From Rhizophagus irregularis (Eukaryota > Glomeromycota > Glomeromycetes > Glomerales > Glomeraceae), in assembly GCF_026210795.1 (NCBI RefSeq), contig NC_089433.1:4985001-5049000 (forward strand): 64,000 bases of DNA, read 5' to 3'. Below are positions 12,019 to 23,829 of this stretch, in pieces (within the stretch, counting starts at the first letter, position 1; each line of letters starts with the position of its first letter). The position numbers and the translations under genes were made by a program. The notes beneath the pieces were generated by a model. It saw only the letters and a program-made list of their open reading frames with translations, was not told the origin of the DNA and ran no database searches.

Positions 12019-12296
12019 TTTAGGTTTTTTTTTTTAGTGTAGAATAACGAGATATACCCATGTATGTAGATACTTTGTATATAGGTTGGTGTAGGGGTTA
12101 AAGGTGTTGATCGGGGACGGTAGTGGCCTTGACATGGAGAGAGCGAGTAGTTTTAGACTGCTCAATTTCAATGGTATATTGAGGTTATTCTACTGTCTAT
12201 GTTTGTACTAGTGCGCGAAATACTAACATAGACTCTTTTTAATCAATAAATATGCGTTTGTCATTGTAAAAAAAAAAAAAAAATATTTAGAAATTA

Positions 12297-13513
12297 AAAT
12301 TCAGCGCTAACCATGATAAATAAATTTCTGTATGGGATTTTTTTTAATCTACTGTTTAGAGTTATTGATAAATTTTTTTTATTTATGCAGGTCATACGTT
12401 ATGACCTCCAATTTTAGGTTAAAGTCAAAATTTTTGCCCGTTTCTTACTAAAAATTTTGCCGATCTTATCCGGATTGACCACACTGGATACACAATAATT
12501 AGAGTTCTTTAGTTTATGTCAATACATTATATAAAATATATAATATATATATATGTTTTATATTAACAATTTAATAATTAGGAAAATATATTTGCTTGCT
12601 GTAGAAATGAAAAAAGAAATATTTTCATTGAGGATTTTATTCCCTAGGCATAATATTTATTATCATCATAAATATAATATATACAGTATATATATGTTCA
12701 AAAGCCTAATTAATTTGGAGTTTTTTTTTGTTAATCCAAATTTTTTAACATTGCATTTTTGTAAGGGACTTCATCTCCAAGCTAATCAAGCATAATGTTT
12801 TGTATTTATAATTAAAGAAAAATGGTTAATATCATTGAATTTAAAGGTATGTAAGGTAGCAAAAATGTTCATATTCTTTAACATTGAATAATCTACAGCC
12901 TTTTTCTTTATATTCTGATATATACAATAGATAGTGGAATCTTTTTCAAAAAATTAAAGAATAAAGCGTTTTTAAAAAATTTTTATTATAAAAAAATAAT
13001 TATAAGAACTTCTTTTCAGTTTGTTACTAGGAAAATTAAAAAAAAATTTTTCATTTTGTTTTTATTAGAAAATTTAGAAAGTTGTTTTTTTTTTACAATT
13101 TTCCAATAAAAAAAAACAAAAAAAAAATTTTTTTTCTTTATTAGAAAATTAGAAAATAATTCATTTACTTAAATAAAAATGAAAAACGTAGTAAAGTCCA
13201 AAATTGGCTTAGAAATATAATTGTTTTTTTTAAAAATAATTTTTTTACTCCAAAACAATCAATTTTTTTTGGTACATTTTTAATTATAATTGATTGACAA
13301 ATCAACTCAAAATTAAATTTCATCTTGCATAATTGTTTTTAAGAAATATCTGGTCAAGTTACCAACTTTGAGTTTTTTTAATACATTAATTATTATAAAG
13401 GACGTATAATTTATTATAACGGACGCATAAATTTATTATAAAGGACATGTGAAAAAATTATTTTTTTGCATACATCGCATAATAGAAATTACTACACTAT
13501 TATTATTATATAG
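12297..13513. other. AT-rich intergenic, small tandem repeat
   Basis: No gene recognised. The A/T-homopolymer-rich part (12900-13300) is low complexity. At about 13385-13450 a unit of the form ttattataa(a/c)ggac is repeated three times at about 22-bp spacing, just downstream of the P-loop ATPase stop codon. Confidence 0.5.
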
Positions 13514-14957
13514 CTAATTATTGATCCTTTTAAGAAGATTCTCCATTGCAAATATTGATGGCTTGCTCATAGCGGTTAGAATTACTTCATCTGGTGGATT
13601 AATAATATCATTCGCATAATTGTTGGTTGGTCGTCTATGTAAAAAGTTATATTCGATTAATGACGAAACTGCTTCATGACCAATTTCATTGATCAAATTA
13701 TTCTCAAGAATAAATCCTGGACTCCTTATAATGGCATTCATGGTATCAATGAAATCATCTCTATTCCAGGATGGGATAAATTTTCCTGGTAACCTTAGTT
13801 TTTTAGGATAAAGACCAGAATTTAACCAATCAAGTTCTTGTCTGTATTCTGAAAAATCTATGAAATAAAATTTTTTTTTTAATCAAGTCATTAAAGTCGT
13901 TAAATTTAATGAATATGTATTATAAGGAATATAGACACTTACTTTCAAATTTTCCTCTATGAACTTTATATTCATCAACATAATGATCGATTGTTAGCAT
14001 GCGAGTACCAGTAATACTGCAGACATTATCAAATTGACCTTCAAGCTCACCACGAACCTCATAATCTTTTTCAAATATCAAAGTATAAGTATCATTATAT
14101 ACAAAAAGGATAAATATATAGTTAATATATGATTATACCATGTTTAGGAAGCACATGAAGTTCGAAGTATTCCTCAGCTTCTTCTCTGCTCAAATCACCA
14201 ACAATGTATGGAGTTACATATGGAACAAGTAAAACTATTGATAATAAGTGCAAGTATGATGTAGTTAGAATTAGAGAAAAATATAATTATTAATTATAAT
14301 TGACAAAATAAATATACTTTTTGTAATCCAGTTTATAAAAAATGAATCAGAAGAGGTAAGGACTACATGAAAGAACTTATTTTGTTTTGTACAAGTCACC
14401 AGCCAGTTGAGAAATGATATTAGAAGAGATCCTCCTTCTTTTGATTTAGTAAGTTTAGTAAGTTTGGAGAACAAGTGGGCTTCATCAAAGATCAAAAGAG
14501 GTGGTGATTCTATTTTATTTTTCCATAAAGAATATGTCTCAATTGTCTCATCAATCTTTTCAAATAATTCAATGACATCTTTATTAGTAATCTTAAAATT
14601 ATTTTGTTGTTTATATGATAAAGTGTTCAATAATACGCTACAATTTTTAATCAAGTTTGAATTATTTGCGAAGAATTGACGAAATTGTGCAGAAATTGAA
14701 CAATACAAGTTTTCTGGTGTATCAAATGAACCAGTACGGCAGTCAATAATAAGAGGGTTGACATCACACATTTTTGCTACATCACGAATCAAAGTGGTTT
14801 TTCCAGAATTAGGAGGGCCTAAGATGACATGAATTCTTGGAATATTATAGCTAAATGCCTCTTTAAACTTTTTAATTTCTTGATGTCGATAGAAATAAGG
14901 CCTCATACAATTATGAGGCGAAGTTGATAGATGTCTTAAAGATCTAGTCACAGACAT
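13514..14957 (-). CDS. P-loop ATPase (archaeal-ATPase/STAND type)
   Basis: Model: complement(join(13514..13857, 13943..14065, 14139..14234, 14318..14957)), 400 aa, all phases consistent. Walker A GPPNSGKTT lies at residues 47-55, Walker B LLIFDEAH at 154-161 and a sensor-like VVLTSSDS near 199-206. Later exons give YIVGDLSREEAEEYF and then SITGTRMLTIDHYVDE, the 'DLS-EEA' and 'TGG-like' helices of archaeal-type ATPases (PF01637-like). The first 20 residues (MSVTRSLRHLSTSPH) lack acids and contain Arg/Ser, so a mitochondrial presequence is possible but weak. It is a relative of the plus-strand ATPase at 55.5-57.2 kb. The substrate is unknown; such proteins usually act as ATP-driven switches or remodelers. 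Confidence 0.8.
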
Positions 14958-16590
14958 GATGAAATTTTTTTATTGAATAGCAGTAAAGATAAGTTTACTC
15001 TTAAAATATAAATCATGGAGTAAATTCTGATGCATTATCAGTTGTACAAACTGATCAATTAATTGCCGACAAAGCTTAAGCCACAAATCAGTAAATACTC
15101 ACATAATGGAGATTTCAATAATTGTTATAATAATATTATTATTTTTTTAGTTCAGATTCTTACTTTTCTGCAAAATTTGCAAAATTTACTTTTGAAATTA
15201 CTAATATCAGTAATATGTATTTTTTTTCGCAAATATGTAACTCAAATATTAATGTAACCTGATTTATTATTTAGTTCGAATAATATATTCTGAAACTTTA
15301 TACTTTTAGAACATTTATTATATAATGAATTCGCAAAATATTTTTTTCAGGAGTTTAAAATTATTTTTATCAATTACAATATATTGTATTGTATACGTTC
15401 ACTCACTGCCACAATTAATCAAAGTTTCACAATTTATGGCAAATTATGATTATAATTAACAAGCAATAAGATTTTGTAAAAAAACTGATTTATAAAAAAA
15501 TATAATTACATAATTTTTTTTATTCGGTACTACAATTTTTTTACATTATATTAAAATCAATGTGTATATATTTATTTTAACAGATTAGTTATAGAAAGTA
15601 TTTATAAATTTTTATCCCATACTACAACTCTAATGGTAAGTCACCATATTTTTTTACGTACTAATCAATAAATTTATTTGTTAAATATTTAAGTTTGCTC
15701 TTTTTAATAAAATAATTAAAGTTCAGAGTTTTTGTTATCATCTTAATTTGCTTAATCATTAAATAACTTCGAGGGTTTAATTTGATAAACGAGGGTTAAT
15801 GATAATTGTTAAAAATGCAATTACAGTATATAATAATCAAAATGTAATAAATAATTAATAATTTGCTCTTTTATCGAATTCCTCTTTATTAAAATTTAAT
15901 ATCTTTAACTTGCTTTTTGGATTTCTCATCAAAATCTTTCAATTATTCGAAAAGTAGTTAAATAGTAGTTAAATGTGGATAATTCTAAAATCAACAAAAT
16001 TTATAAATATATCCATAAGTTTGTGATAAAAAATTTATTTTCTTCTTAATTACAAGTAATAATTCGGAAGTTTACCATTAAATTGTATTCGAATTTATAA
16101 TATTCATACAGTATACTATTAGATAATCATTAAATTGTCTTACATAAAACCGATGTTGCAATATATATTATAATGGGATGTTAATCGGATATTATCAATA
16201 TAATAATCGATATTGATAATTCTAGTAAATTAATTTTGTAATAAATATTTCATATAGTTCAAATTACAGATCATGTTTATTGTAATTCTATTCTATAATT
16301 TCTTATAATTTGAACAAATCACAAATTAGAATAAATGTTAAAAAAATAAACTATTTAAATTACAAACTAAGAAATCTATAAAAATCTGTTACTCTAGTCT
16401 TAGTGTTTAAATAATTCTAAATAAAAAAATGTGATAGGAATGAATTAGCCGTAAAAATGTATCATATTTTATCGTTTCGGCTGGATTATCTAACGGATTT
16501 TCGTTAATTCAAAATCCATCTATAAAAAAAATAAAATTTATTTGAACAATTAACAATTTATTATTAAAAATTTGATCTTTTAAATATTTT
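14958..16590. other. intergenic, no gene seen
   Basis: Spacer between the ATPase start and the 3' end of kinase gene A, both on the minus strand. Very AT-rich, no coding frame I can support and no clear repeat. Confidence 0.5.
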
Positions 16591-18945
16591 TTAATAATCA
16601 CCTTCCGGAATTTCTAAATTTTCTTGATCTTCTGAATGAAGGTTTGCATTGTTGGTAATTTCATCTTCTTCCACATCTATTGATGTAAAGTAACAAATAA
16701 AAGTTTAGTCAAAATCCTATTAATAATTGACCAAAGACTGATGCAAAATATAATCAACTCCTAATTAAAATGTAACATTTCTTACCATCATTTGCAATAT
16801 AACGTTTTTGTATATATTGGAATTCTACTTATTATAATTTAATTTTAATAAAATTTATTTATTATAAAACGAAAGATTTTACTAATTTAAAATGATTAAT
16901 TACCTTTATTATTTGATAATTTTATTTTTTTAGACTTGATATTATGATTTACATCGTCTTTATCGTCATCTGTTTAAATAATTGAAAAAAGTCTTTTTAA
17001 TGCAAATTTACTTATCATTAATTGAAAATAATATAATATATTTATTACCATTAAAATTATTTCTTTTAGATTTGCCTTTTACTTCTTTATCTATAAAATT
17101 AATTTTGAATTACTAAAATATATATGAATAATGTTAATATTTTTAAATTATTATATTAATCTTACTGATTGCTGTAGAATTATTTGGTTCAATTTGATGT
17201 TCAGTTTGCTCAGATATAATATCTTCAATTTCTAAAACAAAAATAAGTATAATTATTTGAAAATAAAGTAAATTTCTTAATATACAATGTATAAACTTAC
17301 TACTTGGAATGCTTAAGTTTTGTTGCATACTATGATAAGCTAGAAATATAAATAATTTAATACCTTCTAATATACCAAATAAATAATAACAATAAATAAA
17401 TGTAGTACCTTCTTGTTCTTCTATTAATTTAATAAAGAATAAATTACAAAATTATTAGATATAGCTAACATACGAATGAATTTTAATTATAATTTATTTA
17501 CCTTCAGTAGCATTTTTTGGTTCATGTAAATTTTCAAAAATGTGAAATTTACTAACTTTCCTAACTAATGAATTAATAGAACCAGAATCTGTATAATTAT
17601 TTGTTGCACATATATCATCTATCTGCTGTTCATTATTTTCATTTTGATAGTGTAATTTTCGAATTTCCGCAATTTCATCCTTGAGATACCAAATGTCGGG
17701 TCTTTCTGCTGGATTTGCATTCCAACATTGTTCCATTAATTTTTTATACCTTAAAGGAGTTCCTGGCATTACTTTTGGTCTCATCCCATTTATTATCTTC
17801 AATGCTAAATCACAATCGTGTTCAAAATTAATAAAAGGTGGTTGACCAGATGAAACTTCCCACATTAGCATCGCAATACTATAAATATCAGATGCAAAAG
17901 TACTTTCTTTTCCACAAATAATTTCTGGTGCTATATAAGGAAGATTTCCATATATACTATTTTCTGGTTTATTGGCTGGTCCACAAAACCCGAGATCACC
18001 AACGTGAAAAGTATTTTCAGGTTGTATAGTTAATATATTTCCAGAATGTAAATCTCTATGAATTGTATTCTCTTTATGGATCGAATAAAGTGAACTAATT
18101 ATATCACACATAATGCCAGCCTTTTCCTTCCATGTAAGTTTATAATGATTTTGTTGTAAATATTTTCTTAAATCAATACCCATTTTCATCATTACAAGCA
18201 TATAATTTCCATCCGGTTGATCTCTTGTTAAACCATGACATTTTACCAAATTACCCCATCTGTTATTTATATTCAAATGATATTTACACTACAAATTACA
18301 AAATTTTCAAAAATATAGTTAACATTGAACTATTATCTTATTAGAGCTTAATTATACCTCATCAAACCAATTTCTGCTAGCACTTTCAACATTTTCTAAC
18401 TTCTTAAGTATTACTTCAAGCATTCCATATCTTTTTAGTTGTTGCTCTTTATTATCCCATTTATGGTATGGCCCGTTAATCCAATCTGCTGTATAGATTT
18501 TAGAGCATCCACCTTCAGTTAAATATTTAACATTCTGTAAACTGTTGTAAGGTATCCATTCTACTATCCTATGTGGAATAGATGTTTCCATTTGACAACT
18601 TTGTATTAAATTATCAATATCAACATTTTTAGATGTCCAATTTGAAAATTTTGCTATTAAATAATCTCGAACACAATATTCACAATATAATGTAGCTAAG
18701 CATTCTTTTTGACAATTTTCACAAATCCTTATTGTTCCTGAATTATAAAGAATTTTCTCATCATCAAAACAGATGTCTAAGATTTCATTTATTGCATATG
18801 ACTTTTCATCATCTGTAAGAGATTCATCAGCAAGAATAACTTGTTTTCTGAATTTATGTATTTTTTCTATATGATTATTATAATCTGATAATGATCTTGC
18901 TCTATTTACCACAGCATTAACCAATTCTTTTCAAATATTAGACAT
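16591..18945 (-). CDS. kinase gene A: Cys-cluster + TKL kinase + microexon tail (codon 5 is TGA)
   Basis: Model: complement(join(16591..16676, 16786..16824, 16904..16969, 17049..17090, 17166..17231, 17301..17339, 17409..17420, 17502..18288, 18358..18945)), 575 codons, every junction in phase. The N-terminus has a Cys cluster (CENCQKECLATLYCEYC, residues 75-91). The kinase domain starts at WIPYNSLQ with Gly loop TEGGCSKIY (about 144), VILKK, HRDLHSGN (273-280), DLGFCGP (DLG for DFG), Y(I)APE and CWNANPAERP. Seven small exons, one of only 12 nt, then encode an acidic/basic tail ending NLEIPEGDY. Codon 5 from the only upstream ATG is TGA; paralogue B has MTDIS there. So either this copy is silenced, or an unseen upstream exon or non-AUG start is used. 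The next in-frame ATG would remove the N-lobe. Confidence 0.75.
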
Positions 18946-19039
18946 GTTGAAATGTTAAAATTCGGTTGATTATTTTATAAATGTAAAAAATGTTAACTAT
19001 CTAGAAGAGGAAAAGAATTAAAATGCATTTTTTTTTAGA

Positions 19040-19115
19040 CTGGAACTTTATTTATAATAGCCAATGATCGGCATAAAATTCTAGGATTCTGATTGTTCTG
19101 CAGGTGCAGTGTGAC
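19040..19115. repeat. left part of an interrupted ~150-bp tandem repeat unit
   Basis: Contains ggaactttatttataat, the 'gatcggcataaaattcta' word and a 'gcaggtgcagtgtgac' end that match the units at 20544-20851. The long-TIR element at 19116-20543 is inserted at the end of this unit. It lies within 170 bp of the gene A start codon. Confidence 0.7.
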
Positions 19116-20543
19116 TATACTTGCCGCCCATTTAAAATCCCCTCCCATCCCCTCCCATCCCCTCCCCTCCCCTCCCATATCTCATCCCATCCCAAATCCC
19201 AATCCCAAATCCCATCCCATCCCAGATCCCAAATACTTGTGTAACAGTTCTCCCATTGGCCAATTATCACGTGACGTTACACAGACTTCCAAAAAAAGGA
19301 AATTTTGCCTCCCGCAAAAAATGGGCGGATTTGGTTTCACAAGTATTCCAAAAAAGGAAATTTCTATGCCGATCACATAATTCCGGCCGTAATATTTTAG
19401 TTTTCGAAGTCTAATGTTAATTCAGGTCAGAATTTAGTTTAAATCCTTATCCTACATACCCAAATTTTTAAGAGATTTACCGATCAGATTTTAATGAAAT
19501 TTATATCATTGGATTTGTCTCGATGCAAGGAATTTAATGGCAGTGAAATTATATTCCTAACATTAATATTGACTAAGTTATTATAAAAAATATATTTTAT
19601 AATATATATTATTAAATAACATGTATAAAGCAAGCAATAATTGGTTACTTTTAATATAAAAAGTTTTTAAAATATATTTATTCAATTTATTATTTTATAT
19701 TTTTTATTACAATTTAACTTTGAATTAACTTAAACCTATCTATTAATTCATCAAAAAAAGTTTGATTATTTATTTCTAATATATATAATTTGATAGATAT
19801 TATTATTATTGCATAAATATTTAATAAAATAATATTTACAAACCATGAATTAATTAACTGTTAATCTAAAAAAACAATATCAGCAGATATCATCAAAATT
19901 ATTAATTCAAATAAAATAATCAATATATTACTGAATACTAACTGCTAACATGTTACTTTTAAATAATATATAGTATAAAAATACATTTTTTATAATAAAT
20001 CAGTCAATATTAATTTTAGAAATATGATTTCACTACCATTTAATTCCTTGCATCAAGACGAATCCAAAGATATAAATTTCATTAAAATCTGATCAGTAAA
20101 TCTCTTAAAAATTGGGTTTGTAGGATAAGGATTTAAACCTTTATAATTTGTAATTCCGGCCGGAGTTAAAATATAAACTTCGTAAATCTGTTCGGGATCT
20201 TAATTTTGCTCATATTCTGGTAATGGATGCAATGCTGGCCAGAATTATATGATCGGCGTATAAATTTCCTTTTTTGGAATACTTGTGAAACCAAAATCTC
20301 TCAATTTTTGCGGGAAGCAAAATTTCCTTTTTTGGAAATTTGTGTAACGTCACGTGATAATTGACCAATGAGATTATTTGGGATAAGGGATGGGATAAGG
20401 GATATGGGATATGGGTGGGATTGGGATTTGGGATTGGGATGGGATTTTGGCAAATGGGAGGGGATTTTGGCAAAAGGGATGGGATATGGGATGGGATGGG
20501 ATAGGGGATTCTCCCATCCCATTTAATATGGGTGGCAAGTATA
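19116..20543. mobile_element. long-inverted-repeat (foldback, hAT-like) element
   Basis: The termini are TATACTTGCC and its reverse complement. The 8-bp direct repeat agtgtgac lies on both sides (19108-19115 and 20544-20551). The arms are not short: about 19116-19560 pairs with 20015-20543. The pairing covers a C/G-run block (19138-19230 against 20385-20525), a block with 'cacgtgacgttacac', an 'aattccggcc' block and a block starting 'ttaaatccttatcctac'. The loop of roughly 450 bp is AT-rich. No transposase is present. A read-through transcript would form a very long hairpin. Frames in the CCCATCCC block are low-complexity artefacts. Confidence 0.8.
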
Positions 20544-20851
20544 AGTGTGACACAAAATTTGGAACTTTATTTATAATTCCGTTTATTTTGTGCTAATTAG
20601 GCAGTATTGCCGATTATTGTCATAAAATTCTAGAATTATGTCTAGAATTCTGACAAAGAAACTGTTAGTCCGCCGTTTCTGCAAGTGCAGTGTGACACAA
20701 AATTTGGAACTTTATTTATAATTCCGTTATTCGTGCTAATTAGGCAATATTGCCGATGATCGGCATAAAATTCTAGAATTATGTCTAAGAATTCTGACAA
20801 AGAAACTGTTAGTCCGCCGTTCTGCACTTCTGCAAGTGCAGTGTGACACAA
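20544..20851. repeat. tandem repeat, ~145-151 bp, two full units
   Basis: The word agtgtgac starts at 20544, 20689 and 20840, giving periods of 145 and 151 bp. Each unit has 'ggaactttatttataattcc', 'gtgctaattaggca', 'cataaaattctagaattatg' and 'aagaaactgttagtccgccg'. With the part at 19040-19115 this makes about 2.5 units, the first split by the inserted element. Confidence 0.8.
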
Positions 20852-21138
20852 AATTGGATTAAATTTAGTAATCCCTGAATAAATTAAGTTTCACGAATTT
20901 TTTAGGATAAATTATCACATAAATTATCACAAAATTTAATTATTTGATCATCCAACCATTACCAGTTTAATCTTTCTTTAATTTAATAAAATAATTTTAA
21001 TTTATCTATTTTCACCTTTAACATCATTATTTTTTGATCTATATAGAAATAAAAATCCTTTGTTGATAAAATAAAAGAATAAATGAATATTAAATTATAA
21101 GGTTTATCTCATTAGAAGTATAATATGATTAGGTATAA

Positions 21139-22091
21139 TGTTCCGAAAGGAACGAGTCAGGTCGGGTTTGAGAATGTACTTGAACTCGACCCGAGTATAA
21201 AAACCAAACTCGATAAATATTTGGGTTTACATTTATATAACTCGACCCCTGACCCGACTTGACATAGTTTAACTTCTGAAATAACCTGAGTCAAATAAAT
21301 TTCAAAACAAGTTCATTTATGATCAGTAAGACAATAGGCCACTCAACTTTTACTAGTAAAATTCGATAAATTTTCATATTTTTATTATAGTAAAACAAAA
21401 ATATTTTATATTATTTAATAATTTTTGGCGTATATCTACAGCAACATGTTAATAATAATATCCAACTTTTCATATTGTACACGTTATGGACCGAAGTTGG
21501 TTCAATGAATGATAAGAATAGTCTCAATAATCGTCATAATTATTTTTAATGTAAAATTTAAATTTTAAAATTTATAATCTCATTAGATGTTTCTTTTCAT
21601 ACCCTACACCATCAAGACTTTCAAGCACATACATGCACAGATTGTATTAGTTTTGAGATTGAATCTTTCATAGCTCATTGTCTTTTTGGAACACAACCTA
21701 TGTTCACATAAACGTCCACTTTGATTTCTATCAAATCAATTTTAAAAACCATAAACTTCTCAATGAGTCTTTACATTTTTTATATTGGTGATGGAAATTT
21801 CTCTTCTTCAAAAGTTCTCTAATAAAAAGTTTGTTTCAAAAGAATTTCGCTTTCCAAGAGAGCTTCACACATCTTAATAATATAATTAAAAATTAGAAAT
21901 TAAAAATTACGTAATATAAACATAATCTCATTCATTTAATCATCTGATTAAAACCCGAGTCAACCAGGGAAGTAAAGGAATGGCGGGTTGGATCGAATCC
22001 AGGACTCATGTCAAAAAATGAAAGAACCGATCTGGAATTTAAACACGAGTTGGGTCAAATAACCCGGGTCTGACCTGACTCTTTGAACACT
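21139..22091. mobile_element. probable non-autonomous TIR element
   Basis: The left end TGTTCCGAAAGGAACGAGTC followed by AGGTCGGG and the right end (reverse complement) AGTGTTCAAAGAGTCAGGTC match with small gaps. Subterminal regions carry many CGACCCGA / GACCCGACTT words, as do other hAT-like elements in this window. I could not fix a target duplication (ttaggta occurs near both sides), so the exact ends are uncertain. No coding capacity seen. Confidence 0.5.
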
Positions 22092-23829
22092 AAATTTAGG
22101 TAATTGAGTCAAAGATTATATATCATTCTCTCTTGAGAAAAAACAATGCAGAATAAATTTTAACATTAAAATTATCTAAAAAAAAAACAATTTAAAATAA
22201 TTTAAAAATACTCTAGCAATTATTTAATTAGTAATCTAGTAAATACTGTAAATTACAGGAAAATATGACATCTGGAATGGAATTCCAAAGATTTCCATTA
22301 ATGTCATATTATACGTCCTATAACGAAAATATACATTATTTTTTTAAATATTAGGTAAACCAAACTTTGATGAACATTTTGAGTGTAAAATATATATTAA
22401 ATTAATTTAAATTAATTTAAATGTGAAATTTCAAAATTTAAAAAATTGAGTCGCCAACTCCTGATTAAATAATTTGTTGTCAATATTCTAATATACTTTT
22501 TTTTTAAAAAAAAAAAAATCGGGATTATCTAATTTTAAAATATATGATGCGGTAATTTTTTTTATTTTTTTCGCCAAAAGATTTGAACCTGTATAATATC
22601 AAGTTTTATTATTATATATTATTACGGACATTTTTATTGAGGCGTTTGTGTTTTTTTCCTTTTTTCATTGTTGTAAGACCTAAGCCCGTGATAAATCACG
22701 TTTCCCACCACCTTATTAATAATAGCTTGGTTTAATAATGCTAAAGAATAATTAAATATTTATCCTAATATTCAAATAAATCTCCAAATTCGTAACCTGA
22801 TTTTCCACAAGGTCAATATTTACGCCTTTATATATGAATCCGTAAATAACCTCCTAAAGAAACATTCTGCGCCTCTTACCACTATGTTTTACTGCAAAAA
22901 CCTAAAATTTCCTATCTCATATAATTTCTGCTTATACGAACTACAAGTATTAGTACTTGTTATTTTTCATGTTTTTGAAATTTTCATTTTTCTTCGTCTT
23001 GACCCTCAAAACCATTTCCTTAAATGTTGATCTACAAATTAATCACTTGATTTCCTAATCATCTGATAATCATCTGACTCCTACTATAAAATGATCTATT
23101 AGTTTAACGTCATCCCGGACGTTACATTTATAACGTCACTAAAAATTTATACCAAATATAATACTACGCCTCATAATTAATAAATTTACTAGGTATATTA
23201 CGGCATTACATTGTAAAGGCCATTTTTGTTAAGGCGTTATTGTATTTTTTTCCTTTTTCCATTATAAAGGCCATTTTTGTTGAGGTGTTATTGTATTGTT
23301 TCCTTTTTTCATTGTAAAGGTTTTTTTTTTGAGAACGGAAATTACCGAATTTTATATTCTGATCATCATATTACTTTTCACATGATTGTACTTAGAATAT
23401 TGAAATCACATGATCAATATTATATTCAGTAAACTTTGTTTTATTTTTTATTTAAACAGAGTTAACAGACTACTAACGCTAACATGTCTTGTTTATCTCA
23501 TGAACGAAGCTACTTGTTGATAAAACGATAATACTAAAAAAATGCTTATTCTAAAAACTTGCCGAAATTCACGTGATCAGTCGAGACGTACCATTTTTAT
23601 GACAGGACATCCTATACAAAATTAATAATCCAAAATTCAATATTTAGTTTTTGTATTGATTTGCCCACAACGTAGTCAATCATAAAGGTTATTTTAACCA
23701 AAATACAAACTAAAATACTTTAATCAAAGTTAATATAATAAATACAGTATATAAATTAAAAAAAATAATAATTTTCTAATAAGAAAATTTATAAGAAATT
23801 CAGCATTTTGGGTCAAACTTTATCTTCTT
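22092..23829. other. intergenic with T-rich tandem repeat
   Basis: No gene recognised. A 56-60 bp unit beginning 'aaaggccatttttgtt' and ending 'ttttttccttttt' occurs twice at about 23213-23325, with a diverged third copy near 22623-22675. The rest is AT-rich spacer downstream of C1. Confidence 0.5.
23213..23325. repeat. tandem repeat of ~56 bp, two units
   Basis: Two adjacent copies share 'taaaggccatttttgtt', 'aggcgttattgtatt / aggtgttattgtatt' and a following pyrimidine run. A related single copy lies about 590 bp upstream. Confidence 0.65.

Larger units (their letters stand above)
10095..12280 (+). mobile_element. LINE-like poly(A) retroposon carrying ORF1 only
   Basis: A 2.2-kb insertion flanked by the exact 16-bp repeat aaatatttagaaatta (10079-10094 and 12281-12296). 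It ends with an AATAAA signal (12244-12249) and an A run (12268-12280), the marks of target-primed retrotransposition. It contains a 423-aa RRM-bearing ORF and smaller downstream frames but no endonuclease or reverse transcriptase, so it resembles the ORF1-only 'half-LINE' derivatives known from mammalian L1 (HAL1). Its GC content is clearly higher than the flanks. An alternative is a retrocopied host mRNA. An internal A run at 10123-10134, near the 5' end, is unexplained. Confidence 0.75.

Noticed and set aside
19093-19380. 95-codon plus-strand frame full of Ser-Pro-Pro-Ile-Pro
   Set aside because: It lies in the C-run block of the foldback element; the open frame comes from the low-complexity repeat. 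The mirror frames at 20210-20522 have the same cause.
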